Source of the DNA: JBGPLJ01 sp963826145
Lineage (GTDB): Bacteria > Pseudomonadota > Gammaproteobacteria > Steroidobacterales > Steroidobacteraceae
Length of the DNA: 64,000 nucleotides
Assembly (NCBI GenBank): GCA_963826145.1
Contig: CAWGVW010000002.1
Span: 620,001 to 684,000 of the forward strand
Reading direction: 5' to 3'
Below, in pieces: positions 34,296-42,947 of the stretch. Each line of letters begins with the position of its first letter. Positions within the stretch are counted from its first letter, which is position 1. Below the pieces are notes generated by a model. It did not search any database, was not told the origin of the DNA, and worked only from the letters and a program-made list of their open reading frames with translations. Position numbers and translations under genes: made by a program.

Positions 34296-35156
34296 ATGTC
34301 AGCAGGCACCGAACACGGACCGGCATCGGTCACCGACTACATCGTCCACCACCTCACCAACTGGCGAGTCGGTCAGGGTTTCTGGACTTTCAATGTCGAC
34401 AGCTTGCTGGTGACGACGCTGCTCGGGGTTCTCTTTGCCGTCAGCTTTGCGATCGCCTCCCGCAAGGGCTCGCGCAATCCCGGTGTGCCGCGCGGTTTCC
34501 AGTCGTTTGTGGAGCTGGTCGTCGAATTTATCGACACGTCGGTCAAGGACAGCTTTCATGGCGCGCCGAAACTTGTCGCGCCGCTCGCGCTGACGATCTT
34601 CGCCCTGATCTGGCTGATGAACTCGGTGGACCTGTTTCCCGTGGACTGGTGGTCGACCGTCGTCGCGGAGCGCGGCGCGGGCATCGAGTTCTTCAAATCC
34701 GTCCCGACCACGGACCTCAACATCACCTTCGGCATGGCGCTCGCGGTGTTCCTGCTGGTCCAGTACTACAGCGTGAAAATGAAGGGAATAGGCGGCTACG
34801 CCAGGGAATTCTTCTTTCACCCCTTCAACACGATCTGGCTTTCCTGGTTCAACTTCCTGCTGAAAGTCATCGAAGAGCTGGCACGGCCCGTTTCGCTCGG
34901 CCTGCGACTGTTCGGCAACATGTACGCCGGCGAGCTGATCATGATCCTGATCGGCCTGTTCGCACTCTCGTTCGGCTACCCAAGCCTCGCTCACGGCTGG
35001 GCCAGCGCGCTCGGCGTCTCGAGCCTGTGGATTCTGCAATTCATCTGCGGCTTCGCGTGGTCCGTGTTCCACGTTCTGATCGTGACGCTGCAAGCGTTCA
35101 TTTTCATGATGCTGACGATCGTGTACCTGTCGCTCGCGCACGAGACGCATCACTGA
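34296..35156 (+). CDS. atpB: F1Fo ATP synthase subunit a
   Basis: Membrane subunit a (286 aa) that forms the proton half-channels. It begins MSAGTEHGPASVTDYIVHHL, matching the family N-terminus. The essential arginine is in the helix-5 motif ELARPVSLGLRLFGNMYAGE, and the last helix reads FICGFAWSVFHVLIVTLQAFIFMML. A TTG start at 34272 preceded by GGGGAGAGGG would add 8 residues; the ATG at 34296 fits the family better. The GGGGAGAGGGCT before it resembles part of the repeat found at 40403-40453. Confidence 0.95.
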   Translation: MSAGTEHGPASVTDYIVHHLTNWRVGQGFWTFNVDSLLVTTLLGVLFAVSFAIASRKGSRNPGVPRGFQSFVELVVEFIDTSVKDSFHGAPKLVAPLALTIFALIWLMNSVDLFPVDWWSTVVAERGAGIEFFKSVPTTDLNITFGMALAVFLLVQYYSVKMKGIGGYAREFFFHPFNTIWLSWFNFLLKVIEELARPVSLGLRLFGNMYAGELIMILIGLFALSFGYPSLAHGWASALGVSSLWILQFICGFAWSVFHVLIVTLQAFIFMMLTIVYLSLAHETHH

Positions 35157-35191
35157 TTCATTCGAGTTCATTTCACCGGAGGTAAGGAAAA

Positions 35192-35494
35192 ATGGAAATG
35201 GCAGCAAACATCGCGAACGTGCAGGGCATGACGGCCGTCGCCGTCGCGCTTCTCATCGGCATGGGCGCACTAGGTACCGCCATCGGCTTCGGCCTGCTTG
35301 GCGGCAAGTTCCTCGAAGGTGCCGCGCGGCAGCCCGAAATGGTGCCGATGCTGCAGACCAAGATGTTCATCGTCGCGGGGCTCCTCGACGCGGTGACGAT
35401 GATCGGTGTCGGTATCGCGCTCTTCTTTACGTTCGCGAATCCATTCCTCGGCGCTCTGACGGAAGTAGCGACGAAGACGGCGGGCGCGGGCTAA
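35192..35494 (+). CDS. atpE: F1Fo ATP synthase subunit c
   Basis: Hairpin proteolipid (100 aa) that forms the rotor ring. Helix 1 has MGALGTAIGFGLLGGKFLEGAARQPE with the conserved loop RQPE. Helix 2 has FIVAGLLDAVTMIGVGIALFF, with Asp in the proton-binding position. The absence of the E/S/T-rich sodium pattern suggests proton coupling. The ribosome-binding site GGAGGTAAGGA is strong, as expected for the subunit made in most copies. It is longer than E. coli subunit c (79 aa), with extra residues at both ends. Confidence 0.97.
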   Translation: MEMAANIANVQGMTAVAVALLIGMGALGTAIGFGLLGGKFLEGAARQPEMVPMLQTKMFIVAGLLDAVTMIGVGIALFFTFANPFLGALTEVATKTAGAG

Positions 35495-35531
35495 AGCGAC
35501 CTGGCGGCTGCAATTTCGGAGGCGAACGCCC

Positions 35532-36002
35532 GTGAGTATAAATGCCACGATTCTGGCGCAGATGATCATCTTCGCGCTGCTCGTCTGGACCTGCGTGAGC
35601 TGGATCTGGCCGATGACGCTCAGGAACATGGTTGCGCGCGAAAAGCGCATCGCCGATGGTCTTGCGGCGGCCGACAAGGGCCAGAAAGACCTCGCGGAAG
35701 CGGGCGGGCGGGCGGAAGCGCTGATCAAGGAAGCGCGCGAGAAGGCGATGCAAGTCGAAGAGAACGCCCGTCGCCGTGCGAACGAGATGATCGAACAGGC
35801 GAAGGTGACGGCCACCGCCGAAGCTGAACGCCTCATAACCGCGGCCAAGGCCCGGATCGCGCAGGAATCGAATAGCGCACGTGAGGAGCTGCGTCGCCAG
35901 GTGGCCGCGCTTGCGGTCAGCGGCGCCGGCAAGATCCTCGAGCGCGAAGTCGATGCCCGCACGCACGCCGAAGTGCTCGACAAGCTCGCAACGCGGATCT
36001 GA
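35532..36002 (+). CDS. atpF: F1Fo ATP synthase subunit b
   Basis: Peripheral stalk subunit (156 aa). One N-terminal membrane helix (AQMIIFALLVWTCVSWIWP) is followed by a long charged helix from about residue 32 to the end, rich in Ala, Glu, Lys and Arg. The GTG start at 35532 has GGAGG upstream. One nucleotide separates its stop from the atpH start. Confidence 0.96.
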   Translation: MSINATILAQMIIFALLVWTCVSWIWPMTLRNMVAREKRIADGLAAADKGQKDLAEAGGRAEALIKEAREKAMQVEENARRRANEMIEQAKVTATAEAERLITAAKARIAQESNSAREELRRQVAALAVSGAGKILEREVDARTHAEVLDKLATRI

Positions 36003-36003
36003 C

Positions 36004-36540
36004 ATGGCAGAGAAGACCACTATCGCCCGGCCCTACGCGAAAGCGGTGTTTGCGCTCGCGCGCGAGCAGGGCAAGCTCGACGCATGGCTGAGCGGGGTCG
36101 CGCTCGCGGCGACGGTCGTGACGAATGCGCGCGTTGCGCCGCTCCTCACGAACCCGAGCGTAACGGCGGCGGATCTCGCCGCTCTCGTCAACGAGATTGC
36201 GGGCGGCGAGCTTGGCGCGAACGGCCAGGATTTCTTCAAGGTGCTGGCGGTGAACCGGCGGCTCGGCTACCTCCCCGAGATCGCAGCGATCTTTGCGCAC
36301 CTGAAGTCCGAGTCCGAGAAGTCCGTCGATGTTCTGGTCACTTCCGCGGTCGAGCTTTCCGCGGATCAGCAGAAGAAGCTGGCGGCGGCGGTGGAAAAAC
36401 GGCTGGCCCGTACGGTGCGGCTGCATACGAAGCTCGATCCGTCCCTGATCGGTGGGGCCGTGCTGCGCGCGGACGATCTCGTGATCGACGGCTCGCTCAA
36501 GGGCCGGCTCAATCGGCTTGAAAACGAATTGGCAGGATGA
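36004..36540 (+). CDS. atpH: F1Fo ATP synthase subunit delta
   Basis: Subunit that joins the peripheral stalk to the top of F1 (178 aa). It starts MAEKTTIARPYAKAVFALAREQG and ends with the family motif DPSLIGGAVLRADDLVIDGSL-KGRL. A longer open frame from 35881 overlaps atpF and is not used. It is 10 nt before atpA. Confidence 0.96.
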   Translation: MAEKTTIARPYAKAVFALAREQGKLDAWLSGVALAATVVTNARVAPLLTNPSVTAADLAALVNEIAGGELGANGQDFFKVLAVNRRLGYLPEIAAIFAHLKSESEKSVDVLVTSAVELSADQQKKLAAAVEKRLARTVRLHTKLDPSLIGGAVLRADDLVIDGSLKGRLNRLENELAG

Positions 36541-36550
36541 GGCACTAGCA

Positions 36551-38089
36551 ATGGCGATCAAAGCATCGGAAATCAGCGATCTCATCAAGTCGCGCATCGA
36601 GAAATTCCAGTCGGCAACGGAGGCCCGCAACGTCGGTACCGTCGTCACCGTTACGGACGGCATCTGCCGCGTGCACGGCCTTGCGGACGCGCGCTACGGT
36701 GAAATGCTCGAGTTCCCGGGCAACACCTTCGGACTCGCGCTCAATCTGGAGCAGGATTCTGTCGGCGCGGTGGTGCTCGGCGAATACAAGCACATCTCGG
36801 AAGGCGACACCGTCAAGACGACGAATCGCATCCTCGAGGTGCCGGTGGGGCCCGAGCTTCTTGGCCGCGTCGTCGATGCGCTCGGCCAGCCACTCGATGG
36901 CAAGGGCCCGATCAAGGCGTCGAAGAATTCGCCGATCGAGCGCGTCGCGCCGGGCGTCGTGCATCGCAAGTCCGTCAGCCAGCCGGTGCAGACCGGATAC
37001 AAGGCCATCGATTCGATGGTGCCGATCGGACGCGGGCAACGCGAGCTCATCATCGGTGACCGCCAGACGGGCAAGACCGCGCTCGCCATCGACACGATCA
37101 TCAATCAGAAGGGTTCGGGCGTTAAGTGCATCTACGTCGCGATCGGACAGAAGCAGTCTTCGATTTCTAACGTCGTGCGCAAACTCGAAGAGAACGGCGC
37201 GATGGCGCACACGATCGTCGTCGCCGCGTCCGCATCGGTGCCGGCCTCCATGCAGTACATCGCGCCCTATTCGGGCTGCACGATGGGCGAGTACTTCATG
37301 GACCAGGGCGAAGATGCACTCATTATCTATGACGACCTGACCAAGCAGGCCTGGGCGTATCGCCAGATTTCGCTCCTCCTCAAGCGTCCGCCGGGTCGTG
37401 AAGCGTATCCGGGCGACGTCTTCTATCTGCACTCACGCCTCCTCGAACGGTCGGCACGTGTGAACGAGGAGTACGTCGAGAAGACCACGGGCGGCAAAGT
37501 GAAGGGCAAGACGGGTTCATTGACGGGCCTGCCCATCATCGAGACACAGGCGGGTGATGTCACGGCGTTCGTACCGACCAACGTCATCTCGATCACCGAC
37601 GGCCAGATCTTTCTCGAAACCGATCTCTTCAACGCCGGCATCCGGCCCGCGATGAACGCCGGCATCTCGGTGTCACGTGTCGGCGGTGCCGCGCAGACCG
37701 ATATCATCAAGCGGCTGGGCGGAGGCATTCGTCTTGCGCTCGCGCAGTACCGCGAACTCGCTGCCTTCTCGCAGTTTGCGTCCGACCTCGACGAAGCGAC
37801 GCGCAAGCAGATCGATCGCGGCCAGCGCGTGACCGAGGTCATGAAGCAGAAGCAGTACGCGCCGCTGTCGGTCGCCGAGATGGCGCTGTCGATCTACGCG
37901 GTCAATAACGGCTACATGGACAAGGTCGAGCGCAACAAGGTGGTCGCGTTCGAAGCGGCGTTCCTGGCATTCGCGCGCTCGAGCCACGAAGCGTCGATCA
38001 AGGCGATCAACGGCAAGCCGGTGCTGAAGGAGCACGAGGCGACGCTCAAGAAGATCTGCGAAGAATTCGTGGCGACTGGAGCGTACTAG
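36551..38089 (+). CDS. atpA: F1Fo ATP synthase subunit alpha
   Basis: Non-catalytic nucleotide-binding subunit of F1 (512 aa). The P-loop GDRQTGKTA follows MVPIGRGQRELIIG, and the signature PAMNAGISVSRVGGAAQT contains the arginine finger. Family N-terminus AIKASEISDLIKSRIEKF. The ATG at 36551 follows ATGAGG; an upstream in-frame ATG at 36518 lies in atpH. The stop TAG overlaps the atpG GTG start. Confidence 0.97.
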   Translation: MAIKASEISDLIKSRIEKFQSATEARNVGTVVTVTDGICRVHGLADARYGEMLEFPGNTFGLALNLEQDSVGAVVLGEYKHISEGDTVKTTNRILEVPVGPELLGRVVDALGQPLDGKGPIKASKNSPIERVAPGVVHRKSVSQPVQTGYKAIDSMVPIGRGQRELIIGDRQTGKTALAIDTIINQKGSGVKCIYVAIGQKQSSISNVVRKLEENGAMAHTIVVAASASVPASMQYIAPYSGCTMGEYFMDQGEDALIIYDDLTKQAWAYRQISLLLKRPPGREAYPGDVFYLHSRLLERSARVNEEYVEKTTGGKVKGKTGSLTGLPIIETQAGDVTAFVPTNVISITDGQIFLETDLFNAGIRPAMNAGISVSRVGGAAQTDIIKRLGGGIRLALAQYRELAAFSQFASDLDEATRKQIDRGQRVTEVMKQKQYAPLSVAEMALSIYAVNNGYMDKVERNKVVAFEAAFLAFARSSHEASIKAINGKPVLKEHEATLKKICEEFVATGAY

Positions 38090-38949
38090 TGGCTGGCGCC
38101 AAGGAAATTCGCGTCAAGATCGCGAGTATCAAGAATACTCAGAAGATCACGCGGGCCATGCAGATGGTGGCAGCGAGCAAGATGCGCCGCGCGCAGGAGC
38201 GCATGCGGGCGTCGCGCCCGTATGCGGAGAAGATGCGTGTCGCCATCGGGCACCTGAACGAAGCGAACCCGGACTACAAACACCCGTTTCTCATCTCGCG
38301 GCCGGTAAAGTCCGTCGGTCTCATTATCATAAGTACCGATCGGGGCCTCTGCGGGTCGCTTAACGTGACTCTCTTTCGCCAGGCACTCAATGCGATCCGC
38401 GAAGCGCAGGCCGAGCAGCACGAGGTGAGCGTGTGCCTGATTGGCGCGAAGGCAGTACAGTTCTTCCGCCGGCTGAAGGTGCCGATCCTCGCGCAGGTGA
38501 CGCATCTCGGCGACGTGCCCCGCATGAACGACCTCATTGGCGCCGTCAAGGTCATGCTGGATGCGTATCGCGAAGGCAAGGTCGATCGGCTGCTGCTCCT
38601 GAACAATTTGTTCGTAAACACGATGTCGCAGAAGCCGAACGTTACGCAGATGCTGCCCGCCGAGAGCGCGGACGACGAGAAGCTGCAGGATCACTGGGAC
38701 TATATCTACGAGCCGTCGGCCGCCGACATTCTCGATGGCCTGCTGATGCGCTATATCGAGTCGCTCGTTTATCGCGGCGCGGTGGAAAACGTCGCCTGCG
38801 AAATGGCAGCGCGCATGGTGGCGATGAAGAGCGCCACGGACAACGCGGGCAAGATCATCGGGGAGCTGCAGCTCGCCTACAACAAGGCGCGGCAGGCAGC
38901 CATCACCAAAGAATTGTCGGAAATCGTCGGCGGCGCTGCGGCCGTCTGA
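38089..38949 (+). CDS. atpG: F1Fo ATP synthase subunit gamma
   Basis: Central rotor shaft (286 aa). The N-terminal helix has KEIRVKIASIKNTQKITRAM, the middle has ISTDRGLCGSLNV, and the C-terminal helix has ENVACEMAARMVAMKSATDNA, all family signatures. It starts with GTG overlapping the atpA stop. Confidence 0.97.
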   Translation: MAGAKEIRVKIASIKNTQKITRAMQMVAASKMRRAQERMRASRPYAEKMRVAIGHLNEANPDYKHPFLISRPVKSVGLIIISTDRGLCGSLNVTLFRQALNAIREAQAEQHEVSVCLIGAKAVQFFRRLKVPILAQVTHLGDVPRMNDLIGAVKVMLDAYREGKVDRLLLLNNLFVNTMSQKPNVTQMLPAESADDEKLQDHWDYIYEPSAADILDGLLMRYIESLVYRGAVENVACEMAARMVAMKSATDNAGKIIGELQLAYNKARQAAITKELSEIVGGAAAV

Positions 38950-38966
38950 GAGGGAAGAGGAACATC

Positions 38967-40418
38967 ATGAGCACGGGCAAGATTACCCAGATCATCGGCG
39001 CGGTCATCGACGTGGAATTTCCACGCGACGGCATCCCCAAGGTCTACGACGCGCTGAAGCTCGCGGACGTTGACATCACGCTAGAGGTGCAGCAGCAGCT
39101 CGGGGATGGCGTCGTGCGCACGATCGCGATGGGTGTCTCGGACGGTCTGAAACGCGGTATGGCCGTCAACGGCACCGGCGCGGCCATCACCGTGCCGGTC
39201 GGCAAGGGCACGCTCGGCCGGATCATGAACGTCCTCGGCGATCCGATCGACGAGCAGGGCCCGGTCGTTACCAAGGATAAACTCCCGATTCATCGTCCGG
39301 CGCCGTCGTATACGGATCAGGCCGGAAGTCAGGATCTGCTCGAGACGGGCATCAAGGTCATTGACCTGCTGATGCCCTTCGCCAAGGGCGGCAAGATCGG
39401 CCTCTTCGGCGGTGCGGGCGTCGGCAAGACCGTCACGATGCTCGAGCTCATCAACAACATCGCGACGGCCCATGCCGGCCTTTCGGTGTTTGCGGGGGTC
39501 GGCGAGCGCACGCGCGAAGGCAACGACTTCTATCACGAGATGCTCGAGTCCGGCGTCATCGACGGCAAGGAACTCTCGAACTCCAAGGTCGCCATGGTCT
39601 TCGGCCAGATGAACGAGCCCCCGGGCAACCGCCTGCGCGTCGCGCTGACGGGGCTCACGATGGCCGAGTATTTCCGCGACGAGGTGCGCGAAGACGGTGG
39701 CCGCGGGCGCGACGTGCTGCTCTTCATCGACAACATCTACCGCTACACCCTCGCGGGCACCGAAGTATCGGCGCTGCTCGGCCGCATGCCGTCGGCCGTC
39801 GGCTATCAGCCAACCCTGGCTGAAGAGATGGGAGTTCTGCAGGAACGCATCACCTCGACCAAGACCGGATCGATCACTTCGGTGCAGGCGATCTATGTGC
39901 CGGCAGACGATCTCACCGATCCGTCACCCGCGACCACGTTCGCGCACCTCGACGCCACGGTGGTGCTGTCGCGCCAGGTGGCAGCGCTCGGCATCTATCC
40001 TGCGGTCGATCCGCTTGATTCCACCAGCCGCCAGCTTGATCCGCTGGTTATTGGCGAGGAGCACTACAACACGGCGCGCGGTGTCCAGGCGGTGCTGCAG
40101 CGGTACAAGGAGCTGCAGGACATCATCGCGATCCTCGGCATGGACGAGCTTTCGGAGGAAGACAAACTGAGCGTGTTCCGCGCACGCAAGATACAACGCT
40201 TCATGTCGCAACCCTTCACGGTCGCAAAAGTGTTCACGGGCCAGGACGGCAAGTACGTCAAGCTCCAGGACACGATTCGAGGCTTCAAGGCTATTATTGC
40301 GGGCGAATACGATCAGCTGCCGGAGCAGGCGTTCTACATGGTCGGCACGATCGAAGAAGCCGTCGAGAAAGCTAAGACATCTGCAGTGAGCCCGACTCCA
40401 CTCCCTCTCCCACGTTAG
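38967..40418 (+). CDS. atpD: F1Fo ATP synthase subunit beta, with repeat-derived C-terminal tail
   Basis: Catalytic subunit (483 aa, against about 460 in E. coli). The P-loop is GGAGVGKTV, the catalytic Glu lies in GVGERTREGNDFYHEM, and the Walker B is LLFIDNIYRYTLAGTEVSALLGRMPSAVGYQPTLA in two parts. The usual end EEAVEKAK is followed by about a dozen extra residues, TSAVSPTPLPLPR. The last of these are encoded by the REP-like palindrome at 40403-40453, and the TAG stop lies in its loop. The true start is the ATG at 38967, with an A/G-rich AGGGAAGAGG upstream; the longer frame from 38433 lies in atpG. Confidence 0.96.
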   Translation: MSTGKITQIIGAVIDVEFPRDGIPKVYDALKLADVDITLEVQQQLGDGVVRTIAMGVSDGLKRGMAVNGTGAAITVPVGKGTLGRIMNVLGDPIDEQGPVVTKDKLPIHRPAPSYTDQAGSQDLLETGIKVIDLLMPFAKGGKIGLFGGAGVGKTVTMLELINNIATAHAGLSVFAGVGERTREGNDFYHEMLESGVIDGKELSNSKVAMVFGQMNEPPGNRLRVALTGLTMAEYFRDEVREDGGRGRDVLLFIDNIYRYTLAGTEVSALLGRMPSAVGYQPTLAEEMGVLQERITSTKTGSITSVQAIYVPADDLTDPSPATTFAHLDATVVLSRQVAALGIYPAVDPLDSTSRQLDPLVIGEEHYNTARGVQAVLQRYKELQDIIAILGMDELSEEDKLSVFRARKIQRFMSQPFTVAKVFTGQDGKYVKLQDTIRGFKAIIAGEYDQLPEQAFYMVGTIEEAVEKAKTSAVSPTPLPLPR

Positions 40419-40453
40419 TGGGAGAGGGTTGGGGAGAGGGCTGGGGTGAGGAG
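40403..40453. repeat. REP-like palindrome, copy 2 (across the atpD stop)
   Basis: The stem CCCTCTCCCAC / GTGGGAGAGGG (40403-40428) has a GTTA loop and is followed by TTGGGGAGAGGGCTGGGGTGAGGAG. Stem and tail match the copy in the prpC-prpD gap. It overlaps the last six codons of atpD and fills most of the atpD-atpC gap, so it may affect relative expression of the epsilon subunit. Confidence 0.83.
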
Positions 40454-40468
40454 AAAAAGGTAACGCTC

Positions 40469-40891
40469 ATGGCCAACACCATTCACGTCGACATCGTCAG
40501 CGCCGAAGGCGAGATCTACTCCGGCCCGGCGACGATGGTGTTCGCTCCGGCGATCGAGGGCGAGCTTGGCATCGCGCCCCGCCATGCGCCGCTCCTCACG
40601 AACCTGCGTGCGGGTGAAGTACGCGTGCAGACCGAAACGGGTGAGGAGCATCACTTCTACGTCGGCGGCGGTGCGATCGAAATTCAACCACATGTCGTTA
40701 CGGTGCTCGCCGATACGGCGCTGCGTGCGAAAGACATCGATGAAGCTGCAGCGCTCGCCGCCAAGCAGCGCGCCGAAGACATACTGAAGGACAAGGTAGG
40801 CGCAGTGGAGGTTGCGGAGGCGCAGGCGGAACTTGGGCGTATGGCGGCTCAATTGCGGCTGCTCGAAAAACTGAGAAAGATGAAGCAATAG
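40469..40891 (+). CDS. atpC: F1Fo ATP synthase subunit epsilon
   Basis: Small F1 subunit (140 aa) that couples gamma to the c-ring and inhibits ATP hydrolysis. The N-terminal beta-sandwich starts MANTIHVDIVSAEGEIYSG and includes GELGIAPRHAPLLTNL; the C-terminal pair of helices ends QLRLLEKLRKMK. An upstream ATG at 40418 would add 17 residues coded by the repeat (Gly-Glu-Gly-Trp pattern) and is rejected. AAAAAGG lies about 8 nt before the start. Last gene of the operon. The 113 nt that follow it contain no clear terminator. Confidence 0.95.
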   Translation: MANTIHVDIVSAEGEIYSGPATMVFAPAIEGELGIAPRHAPLLTNLRAGEVRVQTETGEEHHFYVGGGAIEIQPHVVTVLADTALRAKDIDEAAALAAKQRAEDILKDKVGAVEVAEAQAELGRMAAQLRLLEKLRKMKQ

Positions 40892-41004
40892 CTCACAAAG
40901 CAGCAGCGAGCCGAATAGGCACCGAGACCGAGATTGTCACCGGTCGACACGAGCGGCAATCCACCAGCGCGCGGCGACCGGCTAGTACCACAAGGGAGAC
41001 GCCC

Positions 41005-41322
41005 ATGATCTGCTGCTGCATCATCTATCCGCGCACGGCCACCAGCCGATTCGACGTGGACTACTACGTCAACAAGCACATGCCGATGACCATCCGCCTG
41101 CTCGGCGGCGCGCTGCGAGGTGTCACAGTCGAGACGGGCGTTGCAGGCACCGCGGAGGGCGTTCCTCCGGCGAACGCAGCGGTCTGCCGGCTGCTGTTCG
41201 ACTCGATCGAATCGTTTCTTGCGGCGTTTGGACCGCACGCCGCGACCTTGCAGGGAGATATCCCGAACTACACCGACGTGGCGCCCGTCATCCAGTTCAA
41301 CGAGATCAAGATTTCGCGGTGA
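41005..41322 (+). CDS. EthD family protein
   Basis: Small protein (105 aa) with a dimeric ferredoxin-like (alpha+beta barrel) fold. The EthD pattern is seen as YPRTATSRFDVDYYVNKHMPMTIRLL (in two parts) and later FDSIESFLAAFGPHA and GDIPNYTDVAPVIQ. EthD proteins occur with ether-degrading P450s, but many, like this one, are stand-alone with unknown function. AAGGGAGA precedes the ATG. It is 13 nt from the next gene. Confidence 0.85.
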   Translation: MICCCIIYPRTATSRFDVDYYVNKHMPMTIRLLGGALRGVTVETGVAGTAEGVPPANAAVCRLLFDSIESFLAAFGPHAATLQGDIPNYTDVAPVIQFNEIKISR

Positions 41323-41335
41323 ACCAAGTCGCTGC

Positions 41336-41989
41336 ATGTTCGTCGGACATACCGCAGTCGCTCTAGCCGCCAAGTCGCGTGCGCCGGATGTCTCGCTCGG
41401 CGTGTGGGTTGCGGCCGCGTTCGCGCTTGACCTGTTGTGGCCGGTGTTCCTGCTGCTTGGCGTCGAAAAAGTGTCGATCGTTCCGGGCGCGCTGCCATTC
41501 ACGTCTCTCGTCTTCGATTCGTATCCGTGGTCGCACAGCCTTGTCATGGCGTGCATTTGGGGCGGAATCATCGGAGCAATCGCACGCTGGCGCGGACGCT
41601 CACTTGCCGTGGCCGCGCTCTTGTTTGCAGCGGTCGTGAGTCACTGGGTACTCGACGTTGTGACTCATGCGCCCGACATGCCGCTCTGGCCTGGCGATTC
41701 GCCACGCATTGGCCTCGGTCTGTGGCAGTCGATCCCCGCGACGCTATTAATAGAGGGACTTATGTTCACTGGTGGCGTCGCGCTCTATTTGCGACGCATG
41801 CAGGCAATCGACCTCACGGCGCACATTGCATTCTGGAGTTTCATTCTCATATCGGCCGCCATGTGGGCTTCGAGTCCCTGGGCGCCGCCACCGCCCGACG
41901 CGCGAACGCTTGCGTGGTTCTCGGTCGGTGCGTGGCTCTTCGTCGCGTGGGCCGCATGGGCGGACAGACACCGGCGCCCGCGGCCGTAG
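41336..41989 (+). CDS. YdjM-like membrane-bound metal-dependent hydrolase family protein
   Basis: Polytopic membrane protein of 217 aa. It begins MFVGHTAVALAAKSRAPDVS and has at least five hydrophobic segments. Conserved polar groups WSHSLVM and SHWVLDVVTHAPD carry the His and Asp residues typical of the LexA-binding, membrane-bound metal-dependent hydrolase family (DUF457/YdjM). A longer frame from 41120 overlaps the EthD gene and is not used. The substrate is unknown. Confidence 0.78.
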   Translation: MFVGHTAVALAAKSRAPDVSLGVWVAAAFALDLLWPVFLLLGVEKVSIVPGALPFTSLVFDSYPWSHSLVMACIWGGIIGAIARWRGRSLAVAALLFAAVVSHWVLDVVTHAPDMPLWPGDSPRIGLGLWQSIPATLLIEGLMFTGGVALYLRRMQAIDLTAHIAFWSFILISAAMWASSPWAPPPPDARTLAWFSVGAWLFVAWAAWADRHRRPRP

Positions 41990-42024
41990 CGAATTCGATC
42001 TCGTCTTCATCAGGAGAGGCAATC

Positions 42025-42921
42025 ATGGGCAACGACAAGCCATCAGCCGCGATCAATGAGAAGTCCGCGCACTACCTGAACGGATGGGTCGCGATCGTGA
42101 TCGGCGTCGCGCTGATCGTGTATCTCGCCCGCAGCTTCATCGGGCAGATCGGTTCCGGCGACATGGCGATCAGCCCGCTCGTGAGCCTTGGTGCGGCGAT
42201 CCTCGTGCTGATACTGATGACACGCGGCCTCGTCACGCTTGAACCGAAACAGGCAGTCGTGCTGACATTCTTCGGCAAGTATGCGGGCACGATTCGAAGC
42301 GACGGCCTCTGGTTCTACAATCCCTTCTGTGCGCGCCGCAGGCTCTCGCTGCGCGTCGTCAACACAACGACGCCGACGCTCAAGGTGAATGATCTCGCCG
42401 GCAATCCGGTTGAAGTTGCCGCGATTGTCGTCTGGGCCGTCGAAGACACGGCGCGCGCGTCCTTCGCCGTCGAGTACTACGAACGATTCCTCGCGCAACA
42501 GGCGGAATCGGCGTTGCGGCAGGTCGTCGGCGGTCATCCCTACGATTCGGAGGCTGCGGGGCAGGGACTGCGGGGCAACATGGAAGGCGTGAGCACCGAA
42601 CTCAAGCGCACTATTGGTTCGCACGCGGCTGCCGCAGGTATCTCCGTGCTGGACGCGCGTCTTGCACACCTCGCGTACGCGCCGGAAATCGCCGGCGTGA
42701 TGCTCCGGCGCCAGCAGGCGGAAGCCGTGCTTGCCGCGCGCCGCAAGATCGTGGAGGGGGCGGTTGGGCTAGTCACGCACGCTGTCGAGGCCCTGAGCGA
42801 GGCAAAGATCGCCGTGCTCAATGACGCGCAGCGGGCCCAGCTCGTCATCAACCTGATGACGATGCTGGTCGCGGAAACCGATGCGCAGCCCGTGGTGCCG
42901 ATGTCGAGCGCGGTTCAATAG
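42025..42921 (+). CDS. SPFH/band 7 domain protein with two N-terminal membrane segments
   Basis: Protein of 298 aa. Two hydrophobic segments (WVAIVIGVALIVYLA and ISPLVSLGAAILVLILM, about residues 20-70) are followed by an SPFH domain (LEPKQAVVLTFFGKYAGTIRSDGLWF, shown in part, then NPVEVAAIVVWAVEDTARASFAVEYYERF in parts). A C-terminal helical region includes RRQQAEAVLAARRKIVEGAVGL. It differs from the paraslipin at 21822 in having two anchors and no NfeD partner. The ATG at 42025 has AGGAGAGG upstream. Role: probably a membrane scaffold, not further defined. Confidence 0.88.
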   Translation: MGNDKPSAAINEKSAHYLNGWVAIVIGVALIVYLARSFIGQIGSGDMAISPLVSLGAAILVLILMTRGLVTLEPKQAVVLTFFGKYAGTIRSDGLWFYNPFCARRRLSLRVVNTTTPTLKVNDLAGNPVEVAAIVVWAVEDTARASFAVEYYERFLAQQAESALRQVVGGHPYDSEAAGQGLRGNMEGVSTELKRTIGSHAAAAGISVLDARLAHLAYAPEIAGVMLRRQQAEAVLAARRKIVEGAVGLVTHAVEALSEAKIAVLNDAQRAQLVINLMTMLVAETDAQPVVPMSSAVQ

Positions 42922-42947
42922 CGGCGCGCGATATACTGCGCGACACT

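Noticed and set aside
40418..40468. Extended atpC start adding a Gly-Glu-Gly-Trp stretch
   Set aside because: These codons are the repeat element read through; the family N-terminus begins at 40469.
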